A program made the position numbers and the translations under genes. DNA of 52,426 bases from Pseudomonas profundi. Lineage in GTDB: Bacteria > Pseudomonadota > Gammaproteobacteria > Pseudomonadales > Pseudomonadaceae. The notes under the pieces are model-generated. The model was given only the letters and a program-made list of their open reading frames with translations. It searched no databases and was not told the origin of the DNA. The stretch covers positions 35,120-87,545 of the forward strand of contig NZ_VTPZ01000016.1 in assembly GCF_008638305.1 (NCBI RefSeq). Reading direction: 5' to 3'. Of this stretch, positions 27,264-36,519 are shown one piece after another; the stretch's first letter is position 1, and each line of letters begins with the position of its first letter.

Positions 27264-27674
27264 ATGGTCAAGCTCAATACCATCGAAGCAGAAGAAAATG
27301 CATTGGCGTTTGCTGGCGACGTGCGCAAATACGCTCACCAGATCTGGCTTGCTGGACTTGGCGTGTATGCCAAGGCCGGTAAGGACAGCGCCGACTACTT
27401 CAAGACACTGGTCAGCGAAGGCGAGCAGCTGGAGCAGAACAGCAAGGAATTCATTTCCGAGCGCATCGATGCTGCCGGCAGCAAGGTCGCCAGCCTGAAG
27501 GACCGCTTGCAGGAGCGTAACGGCGGGAATCTGCATAAAGTCGAAGAGATGTTCGACGAACGCGTGGCCTCGGCATTGGAGCGCATGGGTATTCCGAGCA
27601 AATCGGATATCGAACAGTTGTCCAACAAGCTGGACATGCTGAGCGCTTCGCTGAGATCGATGCAGGCCAAGTAA
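27264..27674 (+). CDS. phaI: Phasin PhaI
   Basis: A 136-residue granule-coating protein. The N-terminal half contains 'DVRKYAHQIWLAGLGVYAKAGKDSADYFKTLVSEGEQLE', the phasin motif it shares with PhaF, followed by coiled-coil heptads. ATG 27264 is fixed by GGGAGT 7 bp upstream; an in-frame start 42 bp earlier lacks a ribosome site. PhaI covers PHA granules and limits coalescence. It is the first of a phaI-phaF pair, 21 bp apart. Confidence 0.92.
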   Translation: MVKLNTIEAEENALAFAGDVRKYAHQIWLAGLGVYAKAGKDSADYFKTLVSEGEQLEQNSKEFISERIDAAGSKVASLKDRLQERNGGNLHKVEEMFDERVASALERMGIPSKSDIEQLSNKLDMLSASLRSMQAK

Positions 27675-27695
27675 GCTTTCAGAGGAGGTGCTTCC

Positions 27696-28418
27696 ATGAC
27701 GGACGATAAAAAGCACGACAAGGAAAAATGGGCCAATGATCTGGAAAATTATTCACGGCAGATCTGGCTTGCTGGCCTGGGTGCCTATGCCAAGGTTGGC
27801 AAGGAACGGGTCAAGCTCTTCGAGACGCTGATCAAGGACGGCGAGGAAGCCGAGCAGACGGCCAAGGCCAATATCGAAAAAAAGGTCGGGGAGTTCAAAT
27901 CTCGCGCAGGCAAGGCCAAGGATGGCGCTACTGACAGCTTCGAGTCTAAGGGTGACAAGCCCTGGAGTAGAGCCAGCGGCCGCTGGACTGAACTGGAAGC
28001 GGCGTTTGACAAGCGACTCGGAAGCGCTCTGTCCCGTCTGGGCATGCCTACTCGCAGCGAGCTGCAGGCTCTGGATGACAAGATCGAGGAATTGTCCAGA
28101 CTGGTCAGTGAGTTGGGAGCGCACCGCGCAGCCAGCGTATCCCCCGCGCCTGCGCCAGCCTCACCGGCTGCCGAAGCAGTGCATGAAACGACCGATAAGC
28201 TGGAGACCGAGCCAGAGGTAGCTGCCGCCCCGGTCGCACCGGAGGAACCCGCCAAACTGGAGCCAGAGTTGGATACCAGGGCGAATGGCAAGTCGGCAGC
28301 AGCGAACAAGCAGCGTCCGACCAAGCCCAAGGCCGCAACCAAAGCCAAGGCGCCATCGAAGTCGGCTGCCGATGAGGGTTCAGACAAGAAGACGCAGCCG
28401 GGCGAGACGGGAACCTGA
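27696..28418 (+). CDS. phaF: Phasin PhaF with basic, Ala/Lys-rich C-terminus
   Basis: A 240-residue phasin. The N-terminal part (about 1-140) parallels PhaI: 'YSRQIWLAGLGAYAKVGKERVKLFETLIKDGEEAE' and 'RLGMPTRSELQALDDKIEELSRLV'. The C-terminal 100 residues first are acidic and Pro/Ala-rich, then basic ('KQRPTKPKAATKAKAPSKSAADEGSDKK'), a short version of the histone H1-like DNA-binding tail of PhaF, which ties granules to the nucleoid for equal partition. AGAGGAGGT precedes the ATG, and a strong terminator follows. Confidence 0.9.
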   Translation: MTDDKKHDKEKWANDLENYSRQIWLAGLGAYAKVGKERVKLFETLIKDGEEAEQTAKANIEKKVGEFKSRAGKAKDGATDSFESKGDKPWSRASGRWTELEAAFDKRLGSALSRLGMPTRSELQALDDKIEELSRLVSELGAHRAASVSPAPAPASPAAEAVHETTDKLETEPEVAAAPVAPEEPAKLEPELDTRANGKSAAANKQRPTKPKAATKAKAPSKSAADEGSDKKTQPGETGT

Positions 28419-28458
28419 CGTACCCCGTCTGACCCGCTGATGTGTCAGCTGGAACCAG

Positions 28459-28490
28459 AACCCGATCGGTGGCTACCGGTCGGGTTTTTT
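28459..28490 (+). terminator. Intrinsic terminator of phaIF
   Basis: AACCCGA and TCGGGTT close an extended stem (inner CGGT/ACCG) and are followed by TTTTTT. It lies 40 bp after the phaF stop. Confidence 0.92.
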
Positions 28491-28502
28491 ATTGGCAGGG
28501 TT

Positions 28503-28553
28503 AGGGTCTGTTGACGTTTCATCGCGGCTCGCGATGAGACGTCAATAGACCCT
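28503..28553. repeat. REP-like hairpin between convergent phaF and phaD
   Basis: A 51-bp inverted repeat pairing over 24 bp with two G-T wobbles and a GCT loop: AGGGTCTGTTGACGTTTCAT on the left, ATGAGACGTCAATAGACCCT on the right, core TCGCG-GCT-CGCGA. It shares core and outer end with 1639-1683 but not the middle. It begins 3 bp after the phaD stop codon. Confidence 0.85.
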
Positions 28554-28555
28554 GG

Positions 28556-29170
28556 TTAGCTGTAACGGTCTATCAGCGTGCGCATCCAGTCCCGGCTGGG
28601 CTCATCAAGGTAGGGCAGCATCAATCCCAACACCTGGCGAACGGCTTGCGACGGTCCCATATCGTCGCGGCGTGTTACGCGTTGAAAATCCAGCCAGAAC
28701 ACAAACGTCTGGCAGAGGGCATCAAGCAGTCGTTCGATATCGGCATCGTCGGCGGTCAGATGTCCCTGCTCGCGCAGCGCCATCAACATATTGTTCAGAC
28801 TGTCACGTAGGGCGGCCAGCCAATGTTGCATGGCGCGTCTGATGAAGTCGTAGCGCCCGGTCAGGTTGGACAGGTCCTGGAACAGGAAGCGAAAGTCGGT
28901 GATGGCTTCAAACAACAGGTGCATGAACAGCCAGTAGTCTTCGGGCTCGAGCTGTTGCGGGTCGCCACGCATTTCCAGCAGATCGCGGGTGTGATCCTGA
29001 AACTGCTCCACCAGGCTGACAAGCAGCGCTTCCTTGCCGCGAAAATGGTAGTAGAGGTTCCCGGGGCTGATATCCAGGTCGTTCGCGATATCCAGCGTGG
29101 TGACGTTCGGTTCACCGTGTTCGTTGAACAGTTCAAGCGCACACAGGAGGATGCGATCTCGCGTTTTCAT
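28556..29170 (-). CDS. phaD: TetR-family regulator PhaD
   Basis: A 204-residue TetR-type regulator. The DNA-binding domain is 'RDRILLCALELFNEHGEPNVTTLDIANDLDISPGNLYYHFRGKEALLVSLVEQF', with the classic LYYHF recognition helix; the all-helical remainder binds ligand. In Pseudomonas PhaD activates phaC and phaIF promoters in response to fatty-acid metabolites. It lies 29 bp downstream of phaC on the same strand. Confidence 0.92.
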   Translation of the reverse strand: MKTRDRILLCALELFNEHGEPNVTTLDIANDLDISPGNLYYHFRGKEALLVSLVEQFQDHTRDLLEMRGDPQQLEPEDYWLFMHLLFEAITDFRFLFQDLSNLTGRYDFIRRAMQHWLAALRDSLNNMLMALREQGHLTADDADIERLLDALCQTFVFWLDFQRVTRRDDMGPSQAVRQVLGLMLPYLDEPSRDWMRTLIDRYS

Positions 29171-29199
29171 GTGGTCCCCGTCATGTTGCCATCACGTTC

Positions 29200-30831
29200 C
29201 TATAGCTGATGTACGTAACGGCCTGGTGCCGGATATTGCGCTGGATAGGTTGTGTTGCCCATCACGGCCGGCGCGTTGCGTAAATCGCCGCTGTGGCCCC
29301 GGAGCCAGGTAACCCAATCAGGCCACCAACTACCCGCTTGCCGTTCGCTGGCGGCTTGCCATTGATCGATCGTCATGCCGGTTCTGGCCGCCGCGCTTTG
29401 ATACCAGGCGCCTGGGTGGCCCGGCGGATTGACCAGGCTCTGGATGTGTCCACTATGGCTGAGCGTGAAGGTTTTATCGCCACCCAGACTGTCGCCCGGA
29501 TAAGCGTTTTGCCAGGGCACGATGTGATCACGCTCGGCCCCTAGATGCCAGGATGGGGTTCGCAGTTTATCCAGTTCGATGGGAATACCATCGATTACCA
29601 GGGCGCCGGACACGCTCAGGGCGTCCCGCTCCAGCAGATCGAGCAGATCGTGAACCAGCTGAGCGGGCAACCGTGTGCTGTCCTGACTCCAGAAAGTCAG
29701 TGGGTCAGGCGGCCCTGGCTGAGCCAGCAGGTAACGCTGAAAGTGCGGCCACACCAGTTGCCCGGGGCGCAACCAGGCGAAGCCTGCAGCGAGCTGACGG
29801 TGATCAATGCAACCCTTGCGCCACGCAAGATTGCGCAGGCGCTGTCGCAGGGCCGGGCTGGCCAGCAAGCTCAACTCACTGTGCTGGAGAACATGCAGGG
29901 GTGTGCCAAGGTAACTTGCAGCGCTGACCGGGCTCGACATGTTCTGGCCGGTCAGCCAGCCCTGTAGCCCCAACCCTATTACCCCGCCACTGCACACCCC
30001 GAGCAGGTTTGCCTGTGGATTACCGGAGATGGCGCAAACTGTTTCCAGGGCGGCGGCAGCTGCTTGGACATAATGCGTCAGACCCCATGCCGCATTGCTC
30101 GGATTGGGATTGCGCCAGCTGATCATGAACACCTGCATACCCTGTGCGAGGGCGTAACGGGTCAAGCTGCTGTCGGGCTGCATATCGAGCAAGTAATAGC
30201 GATTGAGTGGTGGAGGGATAACCAGTAAAGGCACGGCATGCACTGCGCTGGTAAGCGGCAGGTACTGAATCAGTTCGAGTAGCGGCGTCCGGTGAACCAC
30301 CTGTCCTGCCGTAGTCGCCAGATCCCGACCGACCAGAAGACTGTTGGGGTTACCCGCAGCTGGCAACACACGCTGAGCGACGATGTCTTCCAGCAGATTG
30401 CTGATACCTTCGCGCAGACAACTCCCGCCGGTTTGTTTCAGGCGTTCCGCCAAAGCGGGGTTGAAGGGGCTGTTGGACGGCGCAATTGCATCCTGAAGTT
30501 GCCGCAGGGCCAGTTTCAGTCGCGCTCGGTCATGAGCGGATACATCAAGCCCGTCCACCCAGCCATGGGTGCCTTTCATCCAGGCAGACCAGGCGCCCAC
30601 AAGCCTGCGGCGTAATGGCCTTTGCCACGCGGGATGGGCAAAACGTGCGTCTTGCCAGACGGCTTCTTCGGTGGGCCTGCCGGTTAACGCGTCGCTAAGC
30701 TCAGCAAGCAGCGCCCGCGTGTGCTGTGCATGGTGGCAGGGTTGTGAGACCGCGGAGCCTGCCAGCTTGCGCAACGTCGCGGCTAAAGATCGCTCCAGAT
30801 CGTCCAGTGAATGGTCGCTATGGCCTGACAT
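29200..30831 (-). CDS. phaC: Poly(3-hydroxyalkanoate) synthase (divergent, class II-like)
   Basis: A 543-residue PHA polymerase joining (R)-3-hydroxyacyl-CoA units. The catalytic triad is readable: Cys280 in 'LLGVCSGGVIGLG', Asp435 in 'GAERDHIVPW', His462 in 'SHSGHIQSLVNPP'. Family segments 'VGRDLATTAGQVVHRTPLLELIQYLP' and 'FMISWRNP' match class II enzymes. The region that usually reads like 'NYWVNNYLLG' is here 'VWPHFQRYLLA', so it is clearly divergent. ATG 30831 has AAGGA 7 bp upstream. It is the only synthase, and no phaZ depolymerase lies beside it, unlike the standard phaC1-phaZ-phaC2-phaD order. Confidence 0.9.
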   Translation of the reverse strand: MSGHSDHSLDDLERSLAATLRKLAGSAVSQPCHHAQHTRALLAELSDALTGRPTEEAVWQDARFAHPAWQRPLRRRLVGAWSAWMKGTHGWVDGLDVSAHDRARLKLALRQLQDAIAPSNSPFNPALAERLKQTGGSCLREGISNLLEDIVAQRVLPAAGNPNSLLVGRDLATTAGQVVHRTPLLELIQYLPLTSAVHAVPLLVIPPPLNRYYLLDMQPDSSLTRYALAQGMQVFMISWRNPNPSNAAWGLTHYVQAAAAALETVCAISGNPQANLLGVCSGGVIGLGLQGWLTGQNMSSPVSAASYLGTPLHVLQHSELSLLASPALRQRLRNLAWRKGCIDHRQLAAGFAWLRPGQLVWPHFQRYLLAQPGPPDPLTFWSQDSTRLPAQLVHDLLDLLERDALSVSGALVIDGIPIELDKLRTPSWHLGAERDHIVPWQNAYPGDSLGGDKTFTLSHSGHIQSLVNPPGHPGAWYQSAAARTGMTIDQWQAASERQAGSWWPDWVTWLRGHSGDLRNAPAVMGNTTYPAQYPAPGRYVHQL

Positions 30832-31043
30832 CAAGCTTTCCTTGTCCTGGTCTCGTCGAGGATCGAGAGGGCGTCGATGCGTTGGAGCGAGGGTTGCTCA
30901 AGCGCTGCGTAGGGCAGCGGCCCGCTCAGCCGAGACCATTAACGCAACGGTATGCAGCAAGGACAAGAGACCTGTGCCGGCGATGTGAAGTTCCGCCGGT
31001 TGGAAGGGGAGCGTTTAATACATCAGAGCCTGGCTACACCCGA

Positions 31044-31424
31044 TCAGGGTACGAAGCGCACCACTGCCTCGTCGGGATCGCGGCTGGCGCCGGCTTCGGC
31101 GAGCTGGTCAAGGTAGGCCTGCCACAAACGCTCCTGCTGCGTCGCAAGCTCGTAAAGATAATCCCAGCTATACAGCCCGGTTTCATGGCCGTCGTCGAAT
31201 TCCAGTTTTACCGCGTAGTTGCCCACCTGCTCGATGCCCGTAAAGCCGACATGGATCTTGCCGGTCTGCAGCACAGGGTTGCCGTGCCCACGCACTTCAG
31301 CCGAAGGTGAATAGACCCGCAGGTATTCCGCCGGCAGCGAGTAACTTTGCCCATCGGCATAGCTGAGCATCAGGGTGCGGGAGGCCTTCTTGAGTTTGAT
31401 ATCGGTGGGGATTGCGGTATGCAT
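31044..31424 (-). CDS. DUF971 (gamma-butyrobetaine hydroxylase-like N-terminal domain) protein
   Basis: A 126-residue protein consisting of the zinc-ribbon-like DUF971/GBBH-like_N fold: 'IKLKKASRTLMLSYADGQSYSLPAEYLRVYSPSAEVRGHG...VGNYAVKLEFDDGHETGLYSWDYLYELA'. The fold occurs fused to hydroxylases in eukaryotes and in iron-sulfur-linked proteins; alone its role is uncertain. Conserved between hslU and phaC in pseudomonads. A 212-bp spacer separates it from phaC and a 237-bp repeat-bearing spacer from hslU. Confidence 0.87.
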   Translation of the reverse strand: MHTAIPTDIKLKKASRTLMLSYADGQSYSLPAEYLRVYSPSAEVRGHGNPVLQTGKIHVGFTGIEQVGNYAVKLEFDDGHETGLYSWDYLYELATQQERLWQAYLDQLAEAGASRDPDEAVVRFVP

Positions 31425-31504
31425 GGCAGGGTCTCGGTCGCTGTGTTCAGGAGGATGGCTGGGTGGAGGTTCGGGTTAGGAGTTTAGGTTTGGGGCGCGG
31501 GGCT

Positions 31505-31655
31505 GAAAGCTTGAGGCTGGAAGCTGGAAGTCGTAGTGATGTGTGGGGGGCTCGAATTTGGTATGTCCCAAACTCGTCAACCGACAAACACTTCAACATT
31601 CAGGCTTCCAGCCTCCAGCCTCCAGCCTTTCGCTTCCAGCTTCCAGCTTCCAGCT
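31505..31655. repeat. Inverted pair of heptamer arrays downstream of hslU
   Basis: The left block (31505-31530) reads GAGGCTGGAAGCTGGAAG; the right block (31601-31655) holds CTTCCAG/CCTCCAG units, about seven in all, ending with three perfect CTTCCAG copies 7 bp before the hslU stop. The two can pair over about 20 bp around a 70-bp spacer. Same heptamer as at 2299-2333 and 7779-7806. Confidence 0.75.
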
Positions 31656-31661
31656 AAACGA

Positions 31662-33002
31662 TTAGAGGATATACCGCGACAGATCCTCGTTCACCGCCAG
31701 TTCCCCGAGATGCTCGTCAACATAAGCCGCATCGATAACCATCGCCTTGCCATCCTGGCTGGAGGCAAGGTCGGCGGCGCTGAAGGAAATCTCTTCCAGC
31801 AGGCGTTCGAGCACGGTGTGCAAACGGCGCGCGCCGATGTTTTCGGTCTTCTCGTTTACCTGCCAGGCGATTTCAGCCAGGCGGGCAATGGCGTCATCGG
31901 CAAACTCGATGCCCAATCCCTCGGTCTGCATCAGCGCGCGGTACTGTTCGGTCAGCGATGCATCCGGCTCGGTAAGAATGCGCTTGAAGTCATCCGGCGA
32001 CAGCGATTGCAGCTCGACACGAATCGGCAGGCGGCCCTGCAGTTCCGGAATCAGATCCGACGGCTTGGTCAGATGAAAGGCACCTGAGGCGATGAACAGG
32101 ATATGGTCAGTCTTGACCATGCCAAATTTGGTGTTCACCGTGCTGCCTTCGATCAGCGGCAGCAGGTCACGCTGTACCCCTTCCCGGGACACATCCGCAC
32201 CGCTTCCGCTGTCGGCGCGCTTGCTGACCTTGTCGATCTCGTCGAGGAACACGATGCCGCTTTGCTCTACCACGTGGATGGCGCGGGTTTTCAGTTCGTC
32301 TTCGTTGACCAGGCGAGCGGCTTCCTCGTCACGGACCAACTTCATCGCATCCTTGACCTTAAGGGTACGGGTCTTGCGCTTGCCCTTGCCAAAGTTGGAG
32401 AACATGTTCTGCAGCTGGCTGGTCATTTCTTCCATGCCGGGCGGCGCCATGATGTCGACGCCGACTGGGGCGTCGGCCACTTCGATATCGATATCCTTGT
32501 CATCCAGCTGACCTTCACGCAGACGTTTGCGGAACAGCTGACGGGTGCTGGAATCTTCCCGGGCCGGCTCGTCACTTACGCCCTGGCGCGGCGGCGGCAG
32601 GAGCGCATCGAGAATCCGTTCCTCTGCAGCATCCTCGGCGCGGTGGCCCATCTTGCTCATTTCCTGTTCGCGCAGCATCTTTATCGCGGCATCGACCAGG
32701 TCACGGATAATCGACTCGACGTCGCGGCCAACGTAACCGACCTCAGTGAACTTGGTCGCTTCAACCTTGATAAAGGGCGCCTGCGCCAGCTTGGCCAGGC
32801 GGCGGGCAATTTCGGTCTTGCCGACACCGGTTGGCCCGATCATCAGAATATTCTTGGGGGTCACTTCATTGCGCAGCGCATCGGGCAGCTGCTGACGGCG
32901 CCAGCGGTTGCGCAGCGCAATGGCCACTGCGCGCTTGGCGTCCTGCTGACCAATGATGTGGCGGTCCAGCTCGTGGACAATTTCGCGGGGGGTCATGGAC
33001 AT
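31662..33002 (-). CDS. hslU: ATP-dependent protease ATPase subunit HslU
   Basis: A 446-residue AAA+ unfoldase. '[33 protein letters not shown]', Walker A 'GPTGVGKTE', Walker B '[10 protein letters not shown]' and the pore motif 'GYVGRD' are visible, as is the C-terminal 'DLSRYIL' tail that docks into HslV. It feeds unfolded proteins to the HslV chamber. hslV ends 16 bp upstream, so they are one operon. Confidence 0.97.
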   Translation of the reverse strand: MSMTPREIVHELDRHIIGQQDAKRAVAIALRNRWRRQQLPDALRNEVTPKNILMIGPTGVGKTEIARRLAKLAQAPFIKVEATKFTEVGYVGRDVESIIRDLVDAAIKMLREQEMSKMGHRAEDAAEERILDALLPPPRQGVSDEPAREDSSTRQLFRKRLREGQLDDKDIDIEVADAPVGVDIMAPPGMEEMTSQLQNMFSNFGKGKRKTRTLKVKDAMKLVRDEEAARLVNEDELKTRAIHVVEQSGIVFLDEIDKVSKRADSGSGADVSREGVQRDLLPLIEGSTVNTKFGMVKTDHILFIASGAFHLTKPSDLIPELQGRLPIRVELQSLSPDDFKRILTEPDASLTEQYRALMQTEGLGIEFADDAIARLAEIAWQVNEKTENIGARRLHTVLERLLEEISFSAADLASSQDGKAMVIDAAYVDEHLGELAVNEDLSRYIL

Positions 33003-33018
33003 GCTGATTCCGAACGCC

Positions 33019-33552
33019 TCAGGTATTGGCGTCCAGCTCCTCGATGGTCGGGTTGTGGTTGGTGAAGACGCAGATCTGGCCGGCTATGTTCAGGCTGGAT
33101 TCCACGATCTCACGGGCTGACAGGTCGGTATGGCGCAGTAGCGCCAGGGCAGATGATTGAGCGAAGGGGCCGCCGGAGCCGATAGCAATCAGGCCGCCTT
33201 CTTCCGGCTCGATGACATCGCCATTGCCGGTGATGATCAGCGATGCATCCTTGTTGGCCACGGCCAGCAAGGCTTCAAGACGACGCAGGGCGCGATCGGT
33301 ACGCCAATCCTTGGCCAGCTCGACGGCGGCGCGTACCAGGTTGCCCTGATGTTTTTCCAGTTGGGCTTCAAAGCGCTCGAACAGCGTGAAGGCGTCTGCG
33401 GTACCGCCAGCGAACCCGGCAATGACCTGATCCTTGTAGAGCCGGCGCACCTTGCGCGCGTTGCCTTTCATGACGGTGTTGCCGAGGGAAACCTGGCCGT
33501 CGCCACCGATTACCACTTTGCCGTGGCGGCGGACTGAAACGATAGTAGTCAC
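33019..33552 (-). CDS. hslV: ATP-dependent protease peptidase subunit HslV
   Basis: A 177-residue proteasome-like peptidase. GTG 33552 is chosen because GGAG lies 6 bp upstream and the mature protein must start with the catalytic threonine: '[38 protein letters not shown]'. An in-frame ATG 51 bp upstream would bury it. The N-terminal Thr acts as nucleophile after methionine removal. First gene of hslVU; a 137-bp palindromic repeat lies upstream. Confidence 0.96.
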   Translation of the reverse strand: MTTIVSVRRHGKVVIGGDGQVSLGNTVMKGNARKVRRLYKDQVIAGFAGGTADAFTLFERFEAQLEKHQGNLVRAAVELAKDWRTDRALRRLEALLAVANKDASLIITGNGDVIEPEEGGLIAIGSGGPFAQSSALALLRHTDLSAREIVESSLNIAGQICVFTNHNPTIEELDANT

Positions 33553-33610
33553 ACGCAGCTCCTGATTGGCTGTCAAAAGATCGGTGACACATGACTGCAT
33601 CACCGCTTCG

Positions 33611-33749
33611 GAACCTCTGCAAAACTACTGCGCTTGGCCATGCTGCGTTGAAACCTCGCGAAAAATGCTCACTTACAACCGCGTAAGCTGCGCGTTTTCG
33701 CTCGATTTCGCCTTGCCTGACCTTCGCTCGTTACGTTTTGCAGAGATCC
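33611..33749. repeat. Palindromic MITE-like element upstream of hslV
   Basis: Perfect 11-bp inverted ends CTCTGCAAAAC (33615-33625) and GTTTTGCAGAG (33735-33745), with GGA/TCC just outside. The interior is itself an imperfect palindrome: GCGAAAA and TTTTCGC arms around CTTAC-N6-GTAAG near the centre. It encodes nothing plausible. It occupies most of the 250-bp spacer between hslV and the SPOR gene. Confidence 0.7.
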
Positions 33750-33803
33750 CCTAATGAAACCTATCTGGGGTCAGGAGCGCGGATTTCAAGCTGCAATTGC
33801 AGT

Positions 33804-34394
33804 TCAGCGTGTCTCGGAACGCTGTTGTAGCAGCAGATTGTCGTAACCGTTGCCGGCGAGGGTTTTTTGCGCCTCACTGACGCTGCTGCGATCCTGGAAG
33901 GGGCCTACCTGAACGCGGTACCAGGTTTCACCGTCGCCCAGCTTGGCATCTTCCAGTTTGACATCCAGCCCGAGCATGAGAATCTGCGCCCGCACCCGAT
34001 CAGCATCGCCACGCTTGCGAAATGATCCGGCCTGCAGGAAAAACCGTGTACTGTCCTGCGGCTTGGCGACTTCTTCTTTTTTGGCCGGTGCAGGTGGCGC
34101 CTGCTTGGGCACTGAGGACTCGGGAACCAGCTGCTCGGATTCCGGCAGCAAGGTGTAGAAGTCGTAACGCGGCTGCGGCTCAGCAGGTTTTGTGGGCTTT
34201 TTCGGTTGTATCTGCGCTGGCGGATTCGTGTCGCGTTTGACAGTCTCCCGGCCGGGTTCCAGCTGGAACAGAAATGCCACAAAAATGCCTATAACCAGGC
34301 CACTGACCAGCCACAACCACGGCGGAATCCCTCGCCCGGCGGAAGCTTTAGCGCGGCTGGCGCCACGTACTGGGGCTTTGCGTCCTTTGGCCAT
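33804..34394 (-). CDS. SPOR domain-containing protein (FtsN-like)
   Basis: A 196-residue bitopic protein: basic cytoplasmic N-terminus, one transmembrane helix ('PPWLWLVSGLVIGIFVAFLFQL', about 24-45), a Pro/Lys/Gln-rich periplasmic linker, and a C-terminal SPOR domain ('RFFLQAGSFRKRGDADRVRAQILMLGLDVKLEDAKLGDGETWYRVQVGPFQDRSSVSEAQKTLAGNGYDNLLLQQ') that binds denuded peptidoglycan at the septum. Topology is that of FtsN. It starts 5 bp after the argS stop and is probably cotranslated with it. Confidence 0.9.
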   Translation of the reverse strand: MAKGRKAPVRGASRAKASAGRGIPPWLWLVSGLVIGIFVAFLFQLEPGRETVKRDTNPPAQIQPKKPTKPAEPQPRYDFYTLLPESEQLVPESSVPKQAPPAPAKKEEVAKPQDSTRFFLQAGSFRKRGDADRVRAQILMLGLDVKLEDAKLGDGETWYRVQVGPFQDRSSVSEAQKTLAGNGYDNLLLQQRSETR

Positions 34395-34399
34395 ACTGC

Positions 34400-36519
<2,120 letters not shown>

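Noticed and set aside
32103..33065. A 320-codon plus-strand frame opposite hslU
   Set aside because: hslU is unmistakable on the other strand and the frame has no ribosome site or domain.
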